A stretch of 64,000 nucleotides of DNA from Staphylococcus debuckii (GTDB lineage Bacteria; Bacillota; Bacilli; Staphylococcales; Staphylococcaceae): positions 434,001 to 498,000 of the forward strand of contig NZ_CP033460.1 in the NCBI RefSeq assembly GCF_003718735.1. Direction: 5' to 3'. The position numbers and the translations under genes are program-made. A model generated the notes under the pieces. That model was not told where the DNA came from. It saw only the letters and a program-made list of their open reading frames with translations, and did no database searches. Of this stretch, positions 57,628 through 64,000 are shown one piece after another. Every line of letters starts with the position of its first letter. Position 1 is the stretch's first letter.

Positions 57628-58209
57628 CTAATTAAGTTCTTTCTGCTCTTTCTTCTTGCTTTTCTCCAAATCATCAATTAACAGAAAGCCTATGTAGCTG
57701 GCAAAGACTGTAATAAAAATCAGAATGACTATCAATAATGGTAGATTGAACGGGTTGTCAAATGGAACAACAGTGATTAAAACGTAATAGATCAGTGCTG
57801 CAAGAATAAGTTCGATAAAGCTGAGTAATATCGTTTTAGTCGCGGAATCCGCACTAGCTAAAATTACGCTAGGGATGACCAGTATTTCCAGGGTAATAGC
57901 AAACATCATTGCTGCTTGACCCAGAATCAGTATATTGGTTGTATGTAAATTTAAAAAAGGTACTTTAGCGATAAATAGAATCAGTGCTATAAAGAAGTAA
58001 ATAAAGATGATAGCACCTACGAATTCACCTCCGAGTGCTTTGAGAAATGAAACTGCTAAACTTTCTTCGGTGATGCCTGCTTGTTTGACTACAGCGCCTG
58101 TGAGTGCTGCTATGAGCATGGTAATGATAATTATAGTAATAAGGAGTGGCGAAACTTTGCCTTGTATCAAGTCTGCAAAGAAGTCGATGCCGTTGCGAAA
58201 ATTATGCAT
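57628..58209 (-). CDS. Membrane protein, unknown function
   Basis: A 193-residue protein with five hydrophobic spans and a charged C-terminus (DDLEKSKKKEQKELN). No family motif is recognised. The start at 58209 has GAAGGGA upstream. Single-gene unit. Confidence 0.62.
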   Translation of the reverse strand: MHNFRNGIDFFADLIQGKVSPLLITIIIITMLIAALTGAVVKQAGITEESLAVSFLKALGGEFVGAIIFIYFFIALILFIAKVPFLNLHTTNILILGQAAMMFAITLEILVIPSVILASADSATKTILLSFIELILAALIYYVLITVVPFDNPFNLPLLIVILIFITVFASYIGFLLIDDLEKSKKKEQKELN

Positions 58210-58402
58210 GATAAATATAATCCCTTCTCAATCATTATTCATTTAAGTATAATCATAAAAATTTAAGTAAATCAAATTGCTTTTCAATATAAAAAAAGTA
58301 AATGTCTATATTGAATAAGTATTATTAATTTAAAGTGGTTTTCATGGAAGTCGACATAAAAATTCATACTTTTGCTTTATCTTTGAGGTGGAGGTGGAAG
58401 GT

Positions 58403-59178
58403 ATGAAAAATATATTTTTGAAAGGGAGTTTGGCGGCAGGTGCACTGCTCTTACTTTTTCCGCAGGGGCAGAGTCATGCTGCAGTTAATAGTTATGAGGT
58501 TAAAGTATATGCGGATGCTGATAAAATTGTGAAGGATAATCGGCATATTGATCATGACATCTTAAACCAATTAGGTTCAGAGGATAAAGATGAGGATTTC
58601 AATGTTCAGTACATAGACGATGGCATCGTTCGAATTATAACAACAAGGAGACGTTCCGTGTGCGTAAGTCTGAAGATGAAGATTCTACGGAGTTGCAGTA
58701 TAAGAAGCGTTATCCGATTACGAATGGAGATGCGGATGCTGCAGTAGCACAAGCTAAGAAAGATGGATTCAATACTGACGATTATGAAGTGGAGTATGGT
58801 GAAAAGGGTCAAACCTTAAGCGCTTCGAATGAAAGTTCAGTGAATAGCGGTTCTGATTTGCCAGATGCCTCACAAAGTTTAGATGCGTTAAAAGGAAGTG
58901 CGAAGGCGCCATTTGATGCTTCCTTAAATAAAATTGGCAGCCCTCAGAAGATTGGTCCTGTACACTTTGAACGTCATAAAGGAGAGATTGACGGTAATAA
59001 AGTGAAGATTGAAAACTGGGATATCGGCAATCAAAATGTGGTGGAAGTTTCCGCTAAAGTTTCTAATGCTTCTGAAGCAAAATCTGTGCAGCAAGCGATT
59101 GTGCAAAAGTTAGACCAAATGGGCATACATGAAACAAAAGATCAGTTAAAGACCGATATGATATTTAATAATTATTAA
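58403..59178 (+). pseudogene. Secreted protein of unknown family, frameshifted
   Basis: Adding one T to the TT at 58635-58636 restores a single 258-residue frame. Start ATG 58403 has GGAGG eight bases upstream. A signal peptide (LKGSLAAGALLLLFPQGQSHA) ends near residue 27. The restored join reads DGIVRIYNNKETFRVRKSE. The C-terminal half has alternating beta-like sequence (VKIENWDIGNQNVVEVSAKV). As written the first frame stops at 58747 and the remainder has no proper start. Function unknown. Confidence 0.68.
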
Positions 59179-59186
59179 TAGATAGA

Positions 59187-59225
59187 AAGAAAGCCTGGAT
59201 GATGATTTGTCCAGGCTTTCTTTGT
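59187..59225 (+). terminator. Terminator
   Basis: Arms AGAAAGCCTGGA and TCCAGGCTTTCT end in a T-rich tract. Confidence 0.88.
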
Positions 59226-59297
59226 CGTTTCTTCTTATGTTAGGTTAGGCTCCCGCTTGTCTGAAGTAAGACTGCCGGGAGGTTATTTAGCGCTGAT

Positions 59298-60167
59298 TTA
59301 ATACAAACGATAGATGGTGGATATGAAATCTTGCATAATCGGGTGAATGACGCGGTCGGATTTATACACAATAGAAATGTGTCGCTCGGCAGGTGCATGT
59401 GGTAAGGGCTTTGCGATAATATCTGGATGATTGACGGCGCTGGAACTGAGTAGACTAAGGAATTGTGAGTTGCGAATGGTTTCGATTAGACTGCTCATAC
59501 TATTGGATTGCATGATGGGCTCAACCTCAATCAGATTCTTATGTTGCCATTCATCGATACTGTCTTTCGTTGAGCCACTGCTATGTGTAATCAAGGGATA
59601 TCTTTGAATATCTTTAATGGTAAGTGTTTCTTTGTCTGCTAAAGGATGACGCTTGTCCATCGCTACCATTAAAGGATCGTTAAATAACCGCTTCACTTCC
59701 ACTTCTTTATCTCGAATCCCGTTTTCGGAAATCACTCCGATTTCCACCTCTCTATTCTTTACCTTTTCCACGGTACGTGGGGCGGTATCGACTTCTAGTG
59801 AAATTTCAATCTCTGGATAAACTTTCATGAATTCTCTCATAGCGTGCGGCAACATTCCGTATATAGGGGCATGGCTGGCACCGATGCGTAAATGTCCGCG
59901 TTTGAAGATGGTGTAATCATCCATGAGCATTTCGGTTTCTTCTATTAAAGTAAGGATTTTGGTGCTGTTTTGATAAAGTATTTGGCCGGCTTTGGTCAGG
60001 GTGATGTGTTTGCCTTTCTTATGGTAGAGCGGCACGTTATGTGTTTCGCTCAGGTTCTTCAAATGGAAGGTGACGGTGGGTTGGGTGATGTTGAGCTTGT
60101 CGGCGACGATATTGACGTTCTGATCTTCGACGAATTGTTTGAAGATCATCAGTTGTTTCAAGTTCAT
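59298..60167 (-). CDS. LysR-family transcriptional regulator
   Basis: A 289-residue LysR protein: winged helix-turn-helix at residues 1-60 (MNLKQLMIFKQFVED, ADKLNITQPTVTFHLKNLSE), linker helix, and a two-lobed effector domain (HLRIGASHAPIYGMLPHAM, EIGVISENGI). It is divergent from the ABC transporter genes at 60307 and may control them. GGAGGA precedes the ATG. The effector is unknown. Confidence 0.88.
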   Translation of the reverse strand: MNLKQLMIFKQFVEDQNVNIVADKLNITQPTVTFHLKNLSETHNVPLYHKKGKHITLTKAGQILYQNSTKILTLIEETEMLMDDYTIFKRGHLRIGASHAPIYGMLPHAMREFMKVYPEIEISLEVDTAPRTVEKVKNREVEIGVISENGIRDKEVEVKRLFNDPLMVAMDKRHPLADKETLTIKDIQRYPLITHSSGSTKDSIDEWQHKNLIEVEPIMQSNSMSSLIETIRNSQFLSLLSSSAVNHPDIIAKPLPHAPAERHISIVYKSDRVIHPIMQDFISTIYRLY

Positions 60168-60306
60168 ATTTATCCTCCTCTTAAAAATAGAGAAAATCTA
60201 TATTGATATATATTTTACATTGAAAAGATTGATAGTTTGTTAACGTTGTATTTAATATGCATTAATATCTGTTGTTTATAGTTGGTAGTGAAATGAGGTG
60301 AAGGAA

Positions 60307-61398
60307 GTGGCGCTTGAGATTCGTAATTTGAAAAAGGCGTTTGGTGAACAAGCGGTGATTCGTGATGTGAATTTAGCTGTGGATTCTGGAGAGTTTATTT
60401 CGCTGCTTGGTGCATCGGGAAGCGGCAAGACGACGTTGTTGCGTTTGATTGCTGGTTTGGAGCGACCGGATAGCGGATGGATTGAAAATGACGGGCGTGT
60501 GTATTGTTCGGATGAAAGACAGACGCAGTTAATGGCTCCGGCGCATCGGAATATCGGTATGGTGTTTCAGGACTTTGCGTTGTGGCCACATATGTCGGTA
60601 TTTGAAAATGTGGCGTATCCGTTGCGTGTGAAAAAAGATACCAAACGATTGAAGCAGCGCGTCCGTGAGGTGTTGCAGGATGTGCGGTTGGAAGGTTATG
60701 AGAAACGTAAGATACATGAGTTGTCTGGCGGTCAACAGCAAAGGGTGTCGCTGGCACGCGCTATTATTTCGCGTTGTGATCTCATCTTGATGGATGAGCC
60801 GTTGTCGGCGCTGGATGCAGGACTACGTGAAGATATGCGCTTGTTGATTCAGCGCCTGGTCAAACAATATGGTATGACGGCTATCTTTGTGACGCATGAT
60901 CAATATGAGGCGATGACGATGTCTGACCGCATTGCGGTGATGCAGGGTGGTCGCATCGAGCAATGCGACACGCCGGAAATGTTGTACGCACGGCCGAAAA
61001 GCGAAGCGGTAGCGCGCTTTATCGGCAAGGGCTCGTTTATTAAGGGCGTATTGGAGCATGGCAGATTTACGGTGGATGGAGCGTGTAATAATCAAGATTC
61101 CGAGTCGTTGAGTCATGGTGGTGCATGCGAGACAGAACTTTCTTTTTCTGTCGAGGGTGACTTGCCTGAAGGCCGGTATGGTGTGTTGTTACGTCCTGAG
61201 AATGTGCATGTTGGCAGCGCGGGCCACACGGCGGTTGTCTCGACAGTGAGTTTTACAGGTGAACGATATGAATACACAGCTTACATAGACGGCATTATTG
61301 TAATGTTTTATGATGGAAGATTTTTTTCCGAAGGGGAAGAAGTGCAGTTGGTCTTTGAAGTGAAGCGTGAATATTTAATTAAAATGGAGGAGATTTAA
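60307..61398 (+). CDS. ABC transporter ATP-binding protein (ferric iron/phosphonate type)
   Basis: A 363-residue ATPase. GTG 60307 is preferred because GAGGTGA lies five bases before it and the product then begins ALEIRNLKKAFG; a GTG three codons earlier overlaps this site. Walker A GASGSGKTT, signature LSGGQQQRVSLARA, Walker B LILMDEPLSALD and H-loop VTHDQ are intact. A C-terminal TOBE region covers about residues 240-363. With the following binding protein and the permease it forms an FbpABC/AEP-type importer. The gene is richer in G and C than most of the window. Confidence 0.88.
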   Translation: MALEIRNLKKAFGEQAVIRDVNLAVDSGEFISLLGASGSGKTTLLRLIAGLERPDSGWIENDGRVYCSDERQTQLMAPAHRNIGMVFQDFALWPHMSVFENVAYPLRVKKDTKRLKQRVREVLQDVRLEGYEKRKIHELSGGQQQRVSLARAIISRCDLILMDEPLSALDAGLREDMRLLIQRLVKQYGMTAIFVTHDQYEAMTMSDRIAVMQGGRIEQCDTPEMLYARPKSEAVARFIGKGSFIKGVLEHGRFTVDGACNNQDSESLSHGGACETELSFSVEGDLPEGRYGVLLRPENVHVGSAGHTAVVSTVSFTGERYEYTAYIDGIIVMFYDGRFFSEGEEVQLVFEVKREYLIKMEEI

Positions 61399-62430
61399 GT
61401 GAAGCGTTTGGTGCAGTTGGGCGTTGTGTTAATGGCGTTGTTAATGGTGTTGGCGGGTTGTCAGAATAAGCCTGAGGGGGATGATGCGAAATCTTCTGAT
61501 GGCAAGTCTTCTGGCGGCAAGGATAAGTTGGTGTTGTACACGGCGGGGCCGGATGATTTGGTAAAGGATATGGTGAAGGAGTATGAGAAGGATTCTGGCA
61601 AGAAGGTGGAGGTCTTCCAAGGGACTACGGGTGAAATTCTAGGTCGTTTGGAAGCGGAAAAGGATAATCCGAAAGCGGATGTTGTGCAATTGGCTTCTCT
61701 GCCGGCTGCTTTGGATTATAAAAAGAAGGGCTTGATTGCGCCGTATAAGGTGAAGAATGCGGATAAGTTGTACAAGGATTGGCAAGATAAAGATGGGTAT
61801 TGGTATGGTTTCAGCGGTAGTGCGCTTGGGATTTCATACAATACGGATAAGGTGAAACAGGCTCCGAAAGATGTGAAGGATTTGTTGAAGAAGGATTATA
61901 AAGATGCGTTGGCGATTCCGAATCCTTCTGAGTCGGGTACTGCGTTGGATTTGTTGTCGATCAAAGTGCATAATCAAGGTCAAAAAGCTTGGGATGAGTA
62001 TCAAGCGTTGAAGGATAATGGCATGAAATTGGCGGGTGCGAATAAGCCTGCATTGGAAACGGTGATTAAAGGTGAGAATAAAGCGGTATATGGCGGTGTG
62101 GACTATATGGTCTATAAAGCTAAGAAAAAAGGTGAACCTGTAGATATTACTTACCCTGAGTCAGGTACGTCGATTTCTCCGCGTCCGGCGTTTATCTTGA
62201 AGTCTTCTAAGCATAAAGATGCGGCGAAGGATTATATGAATTATGTGACGAGTGATAAGGGGCAGAAGCAAGTGGATGAGCATTATTTGATTCCGGCAGA
62301 TAAAGCGGCGCATAAGAATAAGATGACGAAGGCGCGTGAAGATATTAAGGAATTGAAATATGATTGGCCGTCGTTGTCGAGCGAGAGTGAAAAAGTGTTG
62401 AAACGCTTTATGGATATGATGAAGTCATAG
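61399..62430 (+). CDS. ABC transporter substrate-binding lipoprotein
   Basis: A 343-residue lipoprotein of the ferric iron/2-aminoethylphosphonate binding family. The lipobox is LAGC (Cys21), then a Ser/Gly/Lys linker and the mature fold: LVLYTAGPDDLVKDM, VFQGTTGEILGRLEAEKDNPKADV and YGFSGSALGISYNT. GTG start directly after the ATPase stop, with GGAGGAG inside its end, so the two are coupled. The ligand (Fe3+, phosphonate or phosphate ester) cannot be fixed; there is no obvious pair of adjacent Tyr like that of FbpA. Confidence 0.87.
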   Translation: MKRLVQLGVVLMALLMVLAGCQNKPEGDDAKSSDGKSSGGKDKLVLYTAGPDDLVKDMVKEYEKDSGKKVEVFQGTTGEILGRLEAEKDNPKADVVQLASLPAALDYKKKGLIAPYKVKNADKLYKDWQDKDGYWYGFSGSALGISYNTDKVKQAPKDVKDLLKKDYKDALAIPNPSESGTALDLLSIKVHNQGQKAWDEYQALKDNGMKLAGANKPALETVIKGENKAVYGGVDYMVYKAKKKGEPVDITYPESGTSISPRPAFILKSSKHKDAAKDYMNYVTSDKGQKQVDEHYLIPADKAAHKNKMTKAREDIKELKYDWPSLSSESEKVLKRFMDMMKS

Positions 62431-62611
62431 AGGTTTGTGGTGAGTTGTAGGGAGTAGAGTGTAGGTTGAGGGGTGAGGCGCGGGTTGCGCGGTTGTGTTA
62501 TGGCGGAGCTGCTTGGCGGCGAGTGTCGAGTAGAGGTAGCGAGCCCGCGTAACAGCGACTGTTAGAGAGTGTGCGGGAGATGTGTAGGAAGTTATAGCGG
62601 GTCGTGGCGGG

Positions 62612-62770
62612 ATATTGGCCAAGAATTGAGGCAACGTGTCCAATAAACGGATATATTGGCCAAGATTGGAGCGAACGTGTCCAATAAACGGATATATTGG
62701 CCAAGAATAGTGTGAACGTGTCCAATAAACGGATATATTGGCCAATATTGGTGTGAACGTGGCCAATATC
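62612..62770. repeat. Tandem array of 41-bp repeats
   Basis: Units begin ATATTGGCCAA at 62612, 62653, 62694 and 62735 (exact 41-bp period; the last is partial). Each contains GTGTCCAATAAACGGATAT, and CCAATA and TATTGG form an inverted repeat. Confidence 0.88.
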
Positions 62771-62777
62771 CTAGTTA

Positions 62778-62895
62778 TCTAGACACAACTCAGAAACTAG
62801 TGTCCAGATTCCGGCGTTTTCTAGACACAACTCAAAAACTAGTGTCTAGATTAGGGTGTTTTCTAGACACTTCTCAAAAAGTAGTGTCTAGATTC
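62778..62895. repeat. Tandem array of 42-bp repeats
   Basis: Units begin TCTAGACAC at 62778, 62820 and 62862 (exact 42-bp period). Each has the palindrome CTAGACAC...GTGTCTAG, a potential hairpin with an A-rich loop. It is unrelated in sequence to the adjacent 41-bp array. Confidence 0.88.
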
Positions 62896-63033
62896 GCCCG
62901 TCCGCCTGCCGCCCGCACTCCTACCAAATAACCCCCACACTCAACACACACTCAGCATAAGAGATGGCGGTGACTCATTTCGTATGAAGCGTCGTCATCT
63001 CATTTATTTTTTTAAAGATTGGAGTTGGATGTG

Positions 63034-64000
63034 ATGGAAGATATGCAGCAGTCGTCTGCATCCGCACATGTCGGAAAGTCAACAGATCATACATTAATGT
63101 GGCAGCGCATCAATCGCATCTTAGCATTAACCGTCTTAGTGTTATTAATTGTCATGCCATTATGTTTGATACTATGGAAAGGATTCGCGCCGACCGCGGA
63201 ATCCGGCATAATAAGTAATATCGGACAATTAGCACAAGGTGATAATATTAAAATACTATGGAACTCAGTAGTGTTAGGTATCGCGGTTGTCATACTATCC
63301 ACAATCATTGCTTTGCCGCTGAGTTATATCATGGTGAAAACGTCATTAGCAAGACATCAATGGATTGATATTCTTATTATGATACCTTTTATGACACCGC
63401 CTTACATCGGTGCAATGGGTTGGATGTTGACGATGCAGCATAACGGATTATTAGAACAATTAGTACCAGGTGCAGCTAAAGTAACGCCGTTATTCTTCTC
63501 ATTCTTTGGTATGGCACTCATTATGAGCTGCCACCTTGCACCTTTTTTATATGTAGTACTAAAAAAATCCCTATTGAATGTGCAGCAATCACAAGAAGAA
63601 GCGGGGCTCGTTTATGGCGGATCATTTATGTACCGCTTCCGCCGCATCATTCTCCCGATGTTTGTTTCGGGTTACAGCATGGGCGCGTTGCTTGTCTTCG
63701 TTAAGACGATTGGCGAATTCGGTACTCCGATAACGATGGGCAACCGCATCGGCTACCGCGTACTGACATCTGAAATTCATCATAGCGCCTCTATTTGGCC
63801 AATCGATTTTCAGCATGCGGCACTTTTATCCACCTTGCTCCTTGGCGTGAGCATGGGAGTGTGGGCCTTGCAGACTTGGTTTCAAACACGTACTGCAGTA
63901 GCTGGAGACAGCGGTAAAGGGCGCAAAACAATGCAGAAGGCCCGCAATAAATGGGATATTATCCTCTACGCGATTGTCGGCTTTGCGCTTTTCCTTACTA
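63034..64000 (+). CDS. ABC transporter permease, partial (runs off the window)
   Basis: ATG 63034 follows GGAG by nine bases. At least 322 residues are present without a stop. Spans include LALTVLVLLIVMPLCLILW and VVLGIAVVILSTIIALPLSY. The EAA loop is visible as EEAGLVYGGSFMYRFRRIILP near residue 190, a signature of the permease that contacts the ATPase. FVKTIGEFGTPITMG and a second half starting DIILYAIVGFALF indicate a fused, two-half permease of the FbpB type. It belongs with the ATPase and binding protein but lies 600 bases downstream of them beyond the repeat arrays. Confidence 0.85.
   Translation, partial: MEDMQQSSASAHVGKSTDHTLMWQRINRILALTVLVLLIVMPLCLILWKGFAPTAESGIISNIGQLAQGDNIKILWNSVVLGIAVVILSTIIALPLSYIMVKTSLARHQWIDILIMIPFMTPPYIGAMGWMLTMQHNGLLEQLVPGAAKVTPLFFSFFGMALIMSCHLAPFLYVVLKKSLLNVQQSQEEAGLVYGGSFMYRFRRIILPMFVSGYSMGALLVFVKTIGEFGTPITMGNRIGYRVLTSEIHHSASIWPIDFQHAALLSTLLLGVSMGVWALQTWFQTRTAVAGDSGKGRKTMQKARNKWDIILYAIVGFALFLT

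Noticed and set aside
62612..62895. CRISPR array
   Set aside because: The 41- and 42-bp units are tandem with no unique spacers between conserved repeats, and no cas genes are present.

Overview
The window is from a low-GC Gram-positive chromosome, almost certainly a coagulase-negative Staphylococcus. The evidence is a YSIRK-type signal plus LPKTG-anchored surface protein with G5/E repeats, a FemA-family aminoacyltransferase, a CapBCAD-type poly-gamma-glutamate (PGA) locus, arcB/arcC genes behind a CRP/FNR-like operator and cre sites, and staphylococcal intergenic repeats. The species cannot be fixed from sequence alone. The window opens inside a polyphosphate kinase 2 gene and closes inside an ABC permease gene.

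Layout. 0-5.2 kb: PPK2 tail, a conserved unknown protein, an NAD-dependent reductase, a small membrane protein, an amidohydrolase-type decarboxylase and an alpha/beta hydrolase. 5.7-11.3 kb: an AraC regulator and a large wall-anchored adhesin broken by one missing base. 11.7-21.4 kb: a cell-envelope block with a secreted PGA hydrolase, a broken yfhO, a FemA-like gene and capB-capC-capA-capE-capD. Polymer synthesis (CapBC), export (CapA/E), anchoring or trimming (CapD) and depolymerisation (the hydrolase) are therefore all within 10 kb. 21.9-24.5 kb: membrane proteins. 24.7-37.0 kb: a defence island with an RloC-like ATPase/nuclease, two tandem DpnII-type endonuclease genes (the second lacks the catalytic residues), two adenine methyltransferases read from the opposite side, and a three-gene operon (RpoA-CTD/sigma4-like protein, ParB-like protein, SNF2 helicase) that I cannot match to a named system. 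37.1-41.8 kb: an acetoin-dehydrogenase-type complex with a cre site. 42.0-43.3 kb: a stand-alone MrcB_N-DUF3883 nuclease candidate. 43.5-53.8 kb: two copies of arcB-arcC-YfcC transporter facing each other as a large inverted duplication, with matching promoter/operator layout and no arginine deiminase. 54.3-59.2 kb: lipoprotein, DUF4064 protein, YidC, a membrane protein and a frameshifted secreted protein. 59.3-64 kb: a LysR regulator divergent from a ferric-iron/phosphonate-type ABC transporter, interrupted by two arrays of palindromic 41- and 42-bp repeats.

Throughout. Four genes each lack exactly one base, and three more have a well-placed ribosome binding site but a non-standard codon (ATA, ATT, ACG) where ATG is expected. 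These are either real lesions or phase-variable switches, or a systematic error of the assembly; read data are needed to decide. Short palindromic repeats with 41-43 bp periods occur at several intergenic sites.
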